Assembly (NCBI GenBank): GCA_934351925.1
Contig: CAKRJT010000003.1
Span: 1-64,000 of the forward strand
Reading direction: 5' to 3'
Source: an uncultured Lachnospiraceae bacterium
GTDB taxonomy: Bacteria; Bacillota; Clostridia; Lachnospirales; Lachnospiraceae
Length of the DNA stretch: 64,000 bases
The stretch's first letter is position 1; every line of letters begins with the position of its first letter. A program made the translations under genes and the position numbers. This document shows positions 17,848 through 27,077 of the stretch, one piece after another. The notes below the pieces were generated by a model. That model was not told the DNA's origin. It ran no database searches and was given only the letters and a program-made list of their open reading frames with translations.

Positions 17848-19281
17848 TTATTTTATAAGCCCGTCAACGACCTCATTGAGCTTCATTCCCCTTGAACCCT
17901 TAAACAGCACCGCCGTGTCAGGCTTCAAGGTATCTTTAAGATATTCCTTTATATCGTCAAGCGAGTCAAAATGCCTTATTCTCTTGACATACTGCTCTGC
18001 CCCATAGCCTATGTACTTCGAAAGCTCACCGTACAGAAGCAGCTCATCGACCTTGCTCTGTCCGGCATATTCACCCACCTGTCTGTGATACTCCTTCGTA
18101 TTCTCTCCGAGCTCAAGCATATCCGCGAGAACGGCAACCCTGTAACTTGCCGGCATCTGGCTAAGAACGCCAAGTCCCGCCTTCATAGAGTCAGGACTCG
18201 CATTGTAGGAGTCATCTATATAGGTAATTCCCTCTTTTTTTGTAATCTGCTGTCTCATGGCTACGCCCGTATATCCCTCGAGTGCCGCCGCAGCCGCCTT
18301 CAAATCCACACCGAAATACTCTGCCACCGCGAGCGCCACAAGAGCATTATTGACATTATGGCTTCCGAGCACATTGAGCCTTACCTGTATCCGTGTATCA
18401 TTGTGAACCATGTCAAAATCGACGCCATCTGCGTCCGTGCACACATTCTCTGCCCTGTAGTCGCAGTCGGACGCATGACCGAAGGTTACTATATGAAGCC
18501 CTCTTTTATCGTCCGCACCAAATACTGCCTGATAATCGTCCCGGCAGAGCTTCGCGCGCTCCCTCAAAAACACATCGTCCCCGTTAAGGAAAATATGTCC
18601 TCCGTCGGCAAGTGCATCCGTTATATGCCACTTTTCGCGGAGTATGTTCTCCTGTGAGCCGAGCTGCTCTATGTGACTGACACCGATATTGGTCATAACA
18701 GCGGCATTCAGTGAGAGGAGTGTGGCGAGGCGCTGCATCTCGCCCTCCTCGCTCATTCCCATCTCTATAACCGCAGCCTCATCGTCAGGTGCTATATTCA
18801 TCAGCGTAACCGGGACACCTATCTGGCTGTTGGCGTTGCCCGCTGTCTTAAACACCTTAAGCCCCCCCGACAAAGCACAGGCAATCATCTCCTTGGTGGT
18901 CGTCTTTCCGACGCTTCCCGTCACTCCCACCTTTTTGAGATTAAGCCTGCTCTCATAAGCCCTTGCGACAAGCTGCATGGCTCTCACGGAATCCTCCACG
19001 AGCACGACAGGCCTTGCTGTTTCGCCTGCTGCCTGCCAGCCGTCAACCAGTCCACGGACAGCCTCCTCCCACTGTGTCAGAGCCGCCGATGCGCCGCACT
19101 CAAAAGCGTTTCCAATATACTTATGCCCGTCAACCCTCTCACCGACTATCGGAGCGAACATAAGTCCAGGCTCAGATTTTCCCGAATTGGTCGCAAAATT
19201 ATATATCTTAGTATTCTCATCGCCGCATAACAATCTTCCACCTGTGGCATTGACTATATCCCTGACACAAAAGTTCTCCAT
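17848..19281 (-). CDS. murF: MurF, UDP-MurNAc-tripeptide:D-Ala-D-Ala ligase
   Basis: Adds D-Ala-D-Ala to the UDP-MurNAc tripeptide, the last cytoplasmic Mur ligase step. The ATP loop TGSVGKTTTKEM is near residue 120, and the central and C-terminal Mur ligase domains are present, including DDSYNASPDSM. 477 residues from the ATG at 19281, chosen because GGAG lies 6 bases upstream; an ATG at 19293 is also in frame. It pairs with murE although the rest of the dcw cluster begins at the other end of the window. Confidence 0.93.
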   Translation of the reverse strand: MENFCVRDIVNATGGRLLCGDENTKIYNFATNSGKSEPGLMFAPIVGERVDGHKYIGNAFECGASAALTQWEEAVRGLVDGWQAAGETARPVVLVEDSVRAMQLVARAYESRLNLKKVGVTGSVGKTTTKEMIACALSGGLKVFKTAGNANSQIGVPVTLMNIAPDDEAAVIEMGMSEEGEMQRLATLLSLNAAVMTNIGVSHIEQLGSQENILREKWHITDALADGGHIFLNGDDVFLRERAKLCRDDYQAVFGADDKRGLHIVTFGHASDCDYRAENVCTDADGVDFDMVHNDTRIQVRLNVLGSHNVNNALVALAVAEYFGVDLKAAAAALEGYTGVAMRQQITKKEGITYIDDSYNASPDSMKAGLGVLSQMPASYRVAVLADMLELGENTKEYHRQVGEYAGQSKVDELLLYGELSKYIGYGAEQYVKRIRHFDSLDDIKEYLKDTLKPDTAVLFKGSRGMKLNEVVDGLIK

Positions 19282-19361
19282 ATAAATCTCCATTCCAAAT
19301 TTCCGAATTTCGAAGCTCCTGCTGTTTATGAGCCCCGCTTTATTGATTTTCCATATCTTTA

Positions 19362-21029
19362 TTAGAACAGTCCCACAATCTTATCGTCAACCACGTCAAT
19401 GCCCTCAGCGGCGGGAACCTTAGGAAGTCCGGGCATGGTCATAACCGTTCCCGTTATCGCCACGACGAAGCCTGCCCCGGCGTTAACATAGACCTCACGG
19501 ATATTCACGTTGAAGCCCTCCGGGCGTCCAAGTGCATTAGGGTCATCAGAGAGTGAATACTGGTTCTTTGCCATACATACAGGAAGATTTCCGTAGCCCA
19601 GCTTCTCAAGCTTCTTCAACATTCTCGAAGCCTCGGCTGAATAGCTAACGGAGCCTGCGCCGTAAACCTTCGTGGCGATGGCCTCAATCTTATCCTTTAA
19701 CGGAGCGTCAAGCTCATAGGTGAACGCAAGCTCGCTCTTCTTGTTCTCTATGGTCTTTATAACCTTGTCAGCGAGCTCACAGCCGCCCTTGCCGCCCTCT
19801 GCCCATACCTTGGCAAGTGCGAACTCACAGCCCATGTCCTCGCAGTGCTTCTTGATAAATTCATACTCTTCTTCCGTGTCCGTGAGGAAGGAATTGAGTG
19901 TAACCACAACCGGCACTCCGAAAGCGTGAAGATTCTCAATATGCTTGTCAAGGTTCACGATACCCTTCTTAACAGCTTCAAGGTTCGGAGCGGCAAGCTC
20001 ATCCTTCTTTACGCCGCCATTATACTTGAGTGCCTTCACTGTCGCAAGGATGACTACCGCATCCGGTGCGATGCCCGCCTTGCGGCACTTGATGTCAATG
20101 AACTTCTCAGCTCCAAGGTCTGCACCGAAGCCAGCCTCGGTCACAACATAATCCGCCATCTTTAAAGCAGCCTTTGTCGCTCTGACACTGTTGCAGCCAT
20201 GTGCGATATTCGCAAACGGTCCACCATGTACAAGCGCCGGTGTACCCTCGAGTGTCTGTATCATGTTAGGCTTGATTGCGTCCTTTAAAAGTGCTGCCAT
20301 CGCCCCGACAGCCTTCAAGTCTGCCGCCGTGACAGGCTCTCCTGCATAATTGTATGCTACAATTATCCTGCCGAGTCTCTCCTTTAGATCATCCATGTCA
20401 CTTGCAAGACAGAGGATAGCCATTATCTCCGTCGCAACGGTAATTACAAAATGGTCTTCTCTCACAAAGCCGTCAGCCTTGGCACCAAGACCGACAACCA
20501 CATTTCTTAACACTCTGTCGTTCATGTCAAGGCATCTCTTCCACACAATCTGTCTTGTGTCAATCTGAAGAGCATTGCCCTGCTGAATATGATTGTCAAG
20601 CATAGCTGCAAGGAGATTGTTCGCCGATGTTATGGCGTGGAAATCACCCGTAAAATGAAGATTAAGCTCCTCCATAGGCACAACCTGTGCGTAACCACCG
20701 CCCGCTGCGCCGCCCTTCACACCGAAACATGGTCCGAGTGACGGCTCTCTGAGTGCAACCATCGTCTTTTTACCCATTCTGTTGAGTGCATCCGCAAGTC
20801 CGATACTTATTGTCGTCTTGCCCTCACCTGCCGGAGTTGGGTTGATTGCCGTGACGAGAATCAGCTTGCCATTCTCATTGTTCTCAATGCTCTTGAGATA
20901 CTCGTCTGAAAGCTTTGTCTTATACTTTCCGTAAAGCTCAAGGTCATCCTCCTCAATACCGAAATTGGCTGCTATTTCCTTAATTGGACGCATTTTGGCG
21001 CTCTGTGCGATTTCAATATCACTCTTCAT
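19362..21029 (-). CDS. fhs: Formate-tetrahydrofolate ligase
   Basis: ATP-dependent synthesis of 10-formyl-THF from formate, the entry to one-carbon metabolism in anaerobes. The P-loop TPAGEGKTT and the family segment EPSLGPCFGVKGGAAGG are present. 555 residues, full length. AAGGAG lies 7 bases before the ATG at 21029. Its product also feeds fmt nearby. It sits between ftsK and murF with short gaps. Confidence 0.96.
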   Translation of the reverse strand: MKSDIEIAQSAKMRPIKEIAANFGIEEDDLELYGKYKTKLSDEYLKSIENNENGKLILVTAINPTPAGEGKTTISIGLADALNRMGKKTMVALREPSLGPCFGVKGGAAGGGYAQVVPMEELNLHFTGDFHAITSANNLLAAMLDNHIQQGNALQIDTRQIVWKRCLDMNDRVLRNVVVGLGAKADGFVREDHFVITVATEIMAILCLASDMDDLKERLGRIIVAYNYAGEPVTAADLKAVGAMAALLKDAIKPNMIQTLEGTPALVHGGPFANIAHGCNSVRATKAALKMADYVVTEAGFGADLGAEKFIDIKCRKAGIAPDAVVILATVKALKYNGGVKKDELAAPNLEAVKKGIVNLDKHIENLHAFGVPVVVTLNSFLTDTEEEYEFIKKHCEDMGCEFALAKVWAEGGKGGCELADKVIKTIENKKSELAFTYELDAPLKDKIEAIATKVYGAGSVSYSAEASRMLKKLEKLGYGNLPVCMAKNQYSLSDDPNALGRPEGFNVNIREVYVNAGAGFVVAITGTVMTMPGLPKVPAAEGIDVVDDKIVGLF

Positions 21030-21072
21030 GTGTGTTCTCCTTTTCACTATGTAATGTGTTTTTCATTTATTT

Positions 21073-24000
21073 TCAGAGCTTCTTTAAGAGCTCCTCAAAT
21101 TCCTCCATGGTCATAAGAACCTTTCTGGGCTTGGTTCCCTCCTCAGGTCCCATAACTCCGGCTTCCTCAAGCTGATCCATAATTCTCGCAGCCCTGTTAA
21201 AACCTATGCGGTATACCCTCTGAAGTATGCTTACCGAGCCTTTTCCCTTCTCAATAAGGTAACGTCCCGCCTCTGCAAAATAGTCGTCGTACTCGTTTCC
21301 GAATGCCTGGCTCTCCGCAAATGCCGGATTGTTAATCTTCTGCGCTACGTCATCATGGTAGCCGCCGGCCTCATCACAGTTAGCCTTCAAGAACTCGACC
21401 ACTGCGCTGACCTCATCATCTGAGACAAACGCTCCCTGTATTCTCGCAGGCTTAGGATAGCCTGCCGGTGAAAAGAGCATATCTCCTTTTCCCAAGAGTT
21501 TCTCGGCTCCCACCATATCAAGTATTGTTCTTGAGTCAACTCCCGATGACACGGCAAAAGCTATTCTTGAAGGGACATTCGCCTTGATAAGTCCCGTGAT
21601 GACATCTACCGAAGGTCTCTGTGTCGCTATGACAAGATGTATTCCGGCAGCTCTCGCAAGCTGTGCAAGACGCACGATAGCGTCCTCGACCTCGTTCTTT
21701 GCAATCATCATAAGATCTGCGAGCTCGTCTATGATAATGACAAGCTGAGGAAGCTTGGCGGGCTTGTTCTCCGCCTCGATATCCTTGAGTTGTTCGACTT
21801 TGGCATTATAGCCCTTTAAGTCACGCACTCCCGCCTGTGCAAACTTCTTATATCTGTCGTCCATCTCGGCAACCGCCCAGTTGAGAGCTCCAGCCGCCTT
21901 CTTAGAGTCTGTGACAACAGGTATCATAAGATGAGGTATGCCATTATATACACTAAGCTCAACCACCTTAGGGTCAATCATAATAAGCTTGACCTCCGAC
22001 GGCTTGGCTCGGTATAGAATACTCATAATTATTGTATTGATACATACGGATTTTCCCGAACCTGTAGCTCCCGCGATGAGCACATGAGGCATCTTCGCAA
22101 TATCTGCCACAACAACCTGTCCGGCAATGTCCTTACCAACACCGAAGGCTATAGGAGACTTGCTCTCCTCAAACGGCTTGCTCTCGATAAGCTCCCTGAG
22201 ACTGACCCCGGAGGTCTCCTTGTTCGGAACCTCTATTCCGACTGCCGCCTTTCCCGGGATAGGCGCCTCTATTCTTATGTCAGCAGCGGCAAGGTTAAGC
22301 TTGATGTCATCGGCGAGTGAGACAATCCTGCTCACCTTCACACCCTGCTCAGGCTGTATCTCGTATCTTGTAACCGCCGGCCCGCAGCTCACATCTGACA
22401 CCGTCACTCTCACACCGAAGTTGGCAAGTGTCTGCTGAAGCTTCATTGCAGTCTCCCTCAGCTCCTTCTGCGAGGTGGTGTTCGACGCCGAACCCTTGTG
22501 AAGAAGCTCAACAGGCGGAAACTCATAAGGTTTCTCTATTATCTCCTCGTTCAACTCCTCGGACTGGCGAAGCTCCTCATTTATCTCAGCATCCACCTGC
22601 TCGGCGGTTTTCTCAGTTCCGTTTACTCCCGGCACATTTCTGCCTGCTTTCTCCGATGTCGTGGTGATGTTCTGTGTTTTTCTTTCATTTCCGGCAGTTG
22701 CATGAACTCCGTCCCTGATATCCTTCAGCACCGCTCTTCCTGCTGCATCTATGCTCTCCTGCTGCCACTGCTCCATGCCGTCGTCCTCAGGAAGCTCCTG
22801 AAGATGCTCGCCGTATGTATAGTCGTCAACCTCACTTCCTGTCGGGGCATCGTCATAGCTGCTCCCGTAAGCATCGTCATAGTCCGTTACATTATATGCA
22901 CCATCGTTGTCTCTTTCAAACGAATTATCGCTATCGTTTTCTTTAAATGTATCGTCGTTATCGGCTCTTTTAAATGCATCGTCATAATCGTTATTGGCGT
23001 AAGCTTCATCGTCGTATCCGTTATCGTAATCAGCACCCGCCGTGTTATCAGCCGTCTCCTTCTTTGCCCTGCCCTTTTTGCCGCGGTCAGACCTCGACAT
23101 ATTGAACAAGCCTCCGTCAATGTCCTTGTTCACAGCATTTTCAGGCTCTATCTCTATGATGTTCTCGGAATATCTTTCGTTCTGGAAAACCTCCGTAACC
23201 TCTCCATCGGAGAGCTTTCCCGAAGCCTGCGTTCTCATATTCTCGGACTCTGGCACCTTAGGCCCTAAGATGTCCGTGCGCTTGTGCTCCCTCGGTATCT
23301 CTATGGAGAAATCAACTCCGCTTACCTTCTTGTCAAAACGCCTGCGCTGCTGTTCCTCCTGCTGTTTCTGCTCTTTCTGTTCCTGTCTTAGAGCCCTCTT
23401 CTTCTCGGACTCCTCCTTGTACTCGTTGATATCGTCCTTGGCGCTTGTGAGCATCTTTTTGCTTCCGCTTGTAAGACTCTTTATAATCGAGCGCTCCGAT
23501 ATGATAAGTATGGCTATTATTATAAATATTATAATTATGATATACGCGCCGACCTTACCGACCGCAGGTGTCAGTAACGAGCAGACTGCCCCTCCGACGA
23601 TACCGCCGCCCTTCTTCATCGGCTGCACAAAATTATAGTAATCCGACAGCTTCTCAACCTTGGCATAGCCGCCTGCAATCATCTCTATAAATGAGCACAC
23701 GAACATCGCTCCAATAAACCCTGCGGCGAACTTCACCCTCGCAACACCGCTGTTCTTTCCTTTTCTGAGCATGATTACCGTGCCGAGCACGAGCATTATC
23801 GGAAATATGTACGCGAAAACACCGAAGGTTCCAAACTGCAGTGCGGCAAAAAATGTCCCGACCCTGCCTGCCAGTCCGAAATTGCTTATAAAAAGTATGA
23901 GCGCCACTCCCAGAGCTATAAACAAAGCGGCTTCATTGAATGCCGCACTGTTGATTTTCTTCTTTTTTCTCTTAGATGACGTGCGATGCGATGCCGTTCT

Positions 24001-24096
24001 CGTCCCCCTAGACGCTGTGGACCTAGCAGCCGTTGTCCTCTGTGACTGTGTCGTCCTCTTTTTTTCAGGTGATGTCTGCCTGCTGCCTGAAGCCAT
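21073..24096 (-). CDS. ftsK: FtsK/SpoIIIE-type DNA translocase
   Basis: Septum-anchored ATPase that pumps chromosomal DNA during division or sporulation. 1007 residues: a basic N-terminus, four hydrophobic helices between about 50 and 205, and a long charged linker (about 215-560) rich in Asp, Tyr and Asn with repeated DDA/DN units. The motor follows, with Walker A GATGSGKS at 676-683 and IIIDELADLMM. A C-terminal winged-helix gamma domain covers about 940-1000. GAGGT precedes the ATG. I cannot tell from sequence whether its role is FtsK-like or SpoIIIE-like. Confidence 0.94.
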   Translation of the reverse strand: MASGSRQTSPEKKRTTQSQRTTAARSTASRGTRTASHRTSSKRKKKKINSAAFNEAALFIALGVALILFISNFGLAGRVGTFFAALQFGTFGVFAYIFPIMLVLGTVIMLRKGKNSGVARVKFAAGFIGAMFVCSFIEMIAGGYAKVEKLSDYYNFVQPMKKGGGIVGGAVCSLLTPAVGKVGAYIIIIIFIIIAILIISERSIIKSLTSGSKKMLTSAKDDINEYKEESEKKRALRQEQKEQKQQEEQQRRRFDKKVSGVDFSIEIPREHKRTDILGPKVPESENMRTQASGKLSDGEVTEVFQNERYSENIIEIEPENAVNKDIDGGLFNMSRSDRGKKGRAKKETADNTAGADYDNGYDDEAYANNDYDDAFKRADNDDTFKENDSDNSFERDNDGAYNVTDYDDAYGSSYDDAPTGSEVDDYTYGEHLQELPEDDGMEQWQQESIDAAGRAVLKDIRDGVHATAGNERKTQNITTTSEKAGRNVPGVNGTEKTAEQVDAEINEELRQSEELNEEIIEKPYEFPPVELLHKGSASNTTSQKELRETAMKLQQTLANFGVRVTVSDVSCGPAVTRYEIQPEQGVKVSRIVSLADDIKLNLAAADIRIEAPIPGKAAVGIEVPNKETSGVSLRELIESKPFEESKSPIAFGVGKDIAGQVVVADIAKMPHVLIAGATGSGKSVCINTIIMSILYRAKPSEVKLIMIDPKVVELSVYNGIPHLMIPVVTDSKKAAGALNWAVAEMDDRYKKFAQAGVRDLKGYNAKVEQLKDIEAENKPAKLPQLVIIIDELADLMMIAKNEVEDAIVRLAQLARAAGIHLVIATQRPSVDVITGLIKANVPSRIAFAVSSGVDSRTILDMVGAEKLLGKGDMLFSPAGYPKPARIQGAFVSDDEVSAVVEFLKANCDEAGGYHDDVAQKINNPAFAESQAFGNEYDDYFAEAGRYLIEKGKGSVSILQRVYRIGFNRAARIMDQLEEAGVMGPEEGTKPRKVLMTMEEFEELLKKL

Positions 24097-24180
24097 TATA
24101 GTTACCTCACTTCTCTAATTTATACAATAGTAAAAAATTTCACCATAAAAACACGAAAATATCCGCGCTCCACAACTCTG

Positions 24181-24969
24181 TCACAGCACTATCGTCGATG
24201 CAAGCATGAATCCGCCAAGCGCAAGGCAGTACACCGAGAGTATGCAGAAACGGCGCCTCTTCAATATCTGATTCAGGAGCACAAGTCCTATGTATCCGCT
24301 CACAGCTGCAAGAACAGATGCAAGTATGTACCAGCCCGTGTTAGCCACATCCGCTGCTCCGTACCTCACAAGGTCCATGATGTCAAGCACTACAGTCCCC
24401 ACAAGCGACGGCACGGCGCACAGGAAGGAAAACTTCCAGGTGAGCTTCCTGTCAAAGCCGAACAGCAGGCATACCGTGATGACCATACCGCACCTTGAGA
24501 GCCCGGGAAGCACCGCCAACCCCTGAACACCTCCGATGACGACAGCTTCAAAAAGACCGGCATCAGATATCTTCACCTCACCCTTTTTTATCCCGTCGGT
24601 CACAAACAGCATAACGCCCGTGACAATCATAAATATTCCCGGAAAGATGACCGTACCGGATGCATAGCCCGCGAAACTCCTGCATCCCAGCCCGACTATG
24701 CCCGTCGAGACGGTCGCCGCGAGTATCATAAGCGCCAGCCTGCGGTAGATTCCGCTCTCAAGCCTTATCAGCTTCAATATATCCCTCCTGAACGCGAACA
24801 CTATCACCACTATAGTTGCGAGCTTGAGGAACAAATCAAAAATAATGCTGTCCCCCTCGCCGAACCCAAATACATTCTTGAGCATCAATAAATGCCCCGA
24901 ACTGCTCACCGGGAGAAATCCCGTGAGTCCATCTATCAATCCACTGATAATTATCTTGAGCACTTCCAA
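24181..24969 (-). CDS. uppP: UppP/BacA-family undecaprenyl-diphosphatase homologue with altered active-site motif
   Basis: Membrane protein of 262 residues with about seven or eight helices, belonging to the family that converts undecaprenyl-PP to undecaprenyl-P. SSSGH (22-26) and PGLSRCG (155-161, Arg159) are recognisable. The essential (E/Q)xxxE motif, normally as in EGLTE, here reads DGLTG, so both acidic or polar positions (Asp13, Gly17) differ, and PGxSRSG has Cys for Ser. It may be a divergent paralogue with weak or different activity. The stop lies 84 bases before ftsK. Confidence 0.8.
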   Translation of the reverse strand: MEVLKIIISGLIDGLTGFLPVSSSGHLLMLKNVFGFGEGDSIIFDLFLKLATIVVIVFAFRRDILKLIRLESGIYRRLALMILAATVSTGIVGLGCRSFAGYASGTVIFPGIFMIVTGVMLFVTDGIKKGEVKISDAGLFEAVVIGGVQGLAVLPGLSRCGMVITVCLLFGFDRKLTWKFSFLCAVPSLVGTVVLDIMDLVRYGAADVANTGWYILASVLAAVSGYIGLVLLNQILKRRRFCILSVYCLALGGFMLASTIVL

Positions 24970-25033
24970 TCCACGACCTCCACATATTTACGCAATTAAT
25001 ATAATTATAACATTTTTTTACTATGAGGTCAAA

Positions 25034-25699
25034 TCAAACTGAAAGCTCCTTAATCTTACTAAGTGCAGCGTCAAGTCCTCCTACTTCATCTATGAGTCCT
25101 GCTTCAACCGCCTGTGCCCCGACAAGCATCGTCCCTAAATCCTTCGACAGCATACTCGTGTTCATCATCATCTTCTCAAGGCTTCCCTTCCTTGCATTGC
25201 TGTGCTCCTCCACAAAGCTCACAATCCTGTCCTGTATCATCTTAAAGTAATCGTAGGTCTGCGGCGCGCCGATAACTGTTCCGCTCATCCTCACAGGATG
25301 AATGAGCATCGTCCCGGTTGGCACGATGAACGAGTAGTCCGATGCCACCGCAAGAGGAACCCCTATCGAGTGGCTGTCCCCTATAACCAAGGTCACGGTC
25401 GGTTTGCTGAGCGATGCAATCATCTCCGCGAGCGCAAGCCCCGCCGACACATCCCCGCCGATTGTATTTATTATGATGAGCGCCCCCTTTATCTTTTTGC
25501 TGTCCTCTATACGAGCAAAAATCGGAATGAGGTGCTCGTACTTCGTCGTCTTGCAGTTGTTAGAGAGCACCTCGTGTCCCTCTATCTCACCGATAATCGT
25601 GATGAGCTTTATGCTCTCGTCATCCTTCTCGGAGAGCGAAAGCTGCCCGAAGGACTCTATCTCGTCGCGGTCCTTTTCTGATTTATCTTTTTCCGCCAT
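25034..25699 (-). CDS. tepA: TepA/YmfB-like ClpP-fold serine protease
   Basis: Member of the ClpP/crotonase fold protease group named TepA in Bacillus, where it also lies next to the FtsK-type gene spoIIIE. 221 residues. The nucleophile region GDSHSIG is at 107-113 with Ser111 likely catalytic, and the His is in LIHPV (His134). An oxyanion-hole-like IGGDVSAG is near 80-88. The N-terminus is charged and carries no clear signal peptide. AAGGAGG lies 5 bases before the ATG at 25699. Confidence 0.82.
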   Translation of the reverse strand: MAEKDKSEKDRDEIESFGQLSLSEKDDESIKLITIIGEIEGHEVLSNNCKTTKYEHLIPIFARIEDSKKIKGALIIINTIGGDVSAGLALAEMIASLSKPTVTLVIGDSHSIGVPLAVASDYSFIVPTGTMLIHPVRMSGTVIGAPQTYDYFKMIQDRIVSFVEEHSNARKGSLEKMMMNTSMLSKDLGTMLVGAQAVEAGLIDEVGGLDAALSKIKELSV

Positions 25700-25731
25700 G
25701 AAAACCTCCTTCATATATTTATCTACTTGAC

Positions 25732-26038
25732 GGATTTGGGTGTCAAAACATGCTAATTTAAAGTATGCGTGTATAACGTGTTATATTTATGCATATCAGC
25801 TCCGTTGTTCGAAGCTAGGTGTTCTAAGGACTCTGCGGAGTGTTTCTATACATGCGCCACCGAAGCAAAGCATACCTCCGTGTATGCATTGCTTCTAAAG
25901 CAGCGTCCGTGCTGCTTTTGGCTGGGTTATAGGCAGAGTCCTAAGAACAGCTACGCTTCTCACAAAAGTCGTGATATACATAAATATAACACGTTATACA
26001 TAATCAAGTTTGCCGGGCATGTTTTGACACCCAAATCC
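25732..26038. repeat. 307-bp intergenic long inverted repeat
   Basis: This fills the gap between tepA and the DUF368 gene. The outer arms at 25732-25753 and 26017-26038 are a perfect 22-bp inverted repeat. Inner arms at 25771-25791 and 25979-25999 are a perfect 21-bp pair. A third pair at 25821-25836 and 25933-25948 matches at 15 of 16. The centre holds two small hairpins, 25862-25895 (GAAGCAA/TTGCTTC) and 25897-25918 (AAAGCAGC/GCTGCTTT). No credible protein is encoded. It is a MITE-like element or a large structured RNA; the outer arm shares a core with the hairpin at 33004-33048. Confidence 0.75.
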
Positions 26039-26085
26039 TGCATGAACTAATATCTCCAAATAATAAAGTAATATACCTTAGTCCT

Positions 26086-26973
26086 TCATTTTGAAGCCTT
26101 CTCCATATATTTCTTTAAAAGCTGCAATGCCCCGAGTATCACGCCGCCGAGGAGGAAGAAGCCTATCCTGAAGGTCTGCATGGTCATGGCGGGCTGTGGG
26201 GTGTCTAAGGTTGTCGGTCCTGTCACGATTGCGTATATGGAGCCGATTACCAGACCGAGAATGAGAAATACCATCTGTGAGCGGCATTTTTCAAGTCCTG
26301 TCCTAAGAAGCTTCACGCTCGTAAATATTCCCGTGAGTATTCCAAGCCCGAATATGAACAATATCGGAAAATACTTAAATTCGAGATGCAGAAAGCCTCT
26401 TATCGCACTCATAATCGGAACATAAATTCCGAATATCAGTAACATCGTCGAGCCCGAAATTCCAGGAAGCACCATCGCAGATATGGCTATCGCGGCGACA
26501 ATGAAAACGTATATGCCGTTTATAAAGTTGAGGCTTGATATATCCATGCTGCCTCTTGCGAGTCTCTGATTGAAATATGTTATGAGTGCCACGACCGCAA
26601 CGCCTATGATTGCAAATATAAAATGCACATATTTCCCTTTTATCGTCTGCCACTCATCGTGAACTATAATCGGAACCGCGAAAAACGACAGTCCGATAAA
26701 CAGCGAGCACAGCTCATAGATATGACTGTCAAACACTCTGCCTAGCGCGAGCACCGTGCATACAAAACCGATTACCCAGCCCGCTCCGAGCTTTAAAAGA
26801 AATATAAAAGCCCGCTTTCTCTCCTCCTTATTTCCCGTGATAATGTTGTCAAGCGACTCGATAAACCTGTCATAAAAACCCATAACAAACGCGATTGTTC
26901 CGCCCGACACGCCGGGCACGGCATCAGCCATCGCCATACACAAACCCTGTATCATGTTCCATATAAACCCCAT
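26086..26973 (-). CDS. DUF368/PopT-family membrane protein, candidate undecaprenyl-phosphate translocase
   Basis: About 295-residue polytopic membrane protein with the DUF368 opening MADAVPGVSGGTIAFVMGFYDR and a second related segment MVLPGISGSTMLLIFGIY, consistent with an internal duplication. DUF368 proteins have been shown in other bacteria to return undecaprenyl phosphate across the membrane (PopT). Nearby UppP-like and polysaccharide genes use the same lipid. The ATG at 26973 follows GGGAGAG; a GTG at 26991 is a weaker alternative. Confidence 0.85.
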   Translation of the reverse strand: MGFIWNMIQGLCMAMADAVPGVSGGTIAFVMGFYDRFIESLDNIITGNKEERKRAFIFLLKLGAGWVIGFVCTVLALGRVFDSHIYELCSLFIGLSFFAVPIIVHDEWQTIKGKYVHFIFAIIGVAVVALITYFNQRLARGSMDISSLNFINGIYVFIVAAIAISAMVLPGISGSTMLLIFGIYVPIMSAIRGFLHLEFKYFPILFIFGLGILTGIFTSVKLLRTGLEKCRSQMVFLILGLVIGSIYAIVTGPTTLDTPQPAMTMQTFRIGFFLLGGVILGALQLLKKYMEKASK

Positions 26974-27006
26974 TATTATATCTCTCCCCACTAAGAAATT
27001 TTTCTG

Positions 27007-27015
27007 ATTATAGCA
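27007..27015 (-). promoter_or_regulatory. Extended -10 promoter of the DUF368 gene
   Basis: The minus strand reads TGCTATAAT, an extended -10 element, about 35 bases before the start. No good -35 is visible at the right distance. Confidence 0.45.
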
Positions 27016-27077
27016 TTGGCACGCTCACCGATATTATAATTATATTCCCGTCTCCCTATTCTTATGAGGAAAGTACA

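Noticed and set aside
22428..23268. Long open frames on the plus strand across the ftsK linker
   Set aside because: They are antisense shadows of the repetitive acidic linker, with no ribosome site and no recognisable domain.
25732..26038. Short plus-strand open frame inside the long inverted repeat as a transposase or peptide gene
   Set aside because: It has no ribosome site, follows the palindrome arms and shows no protein features.
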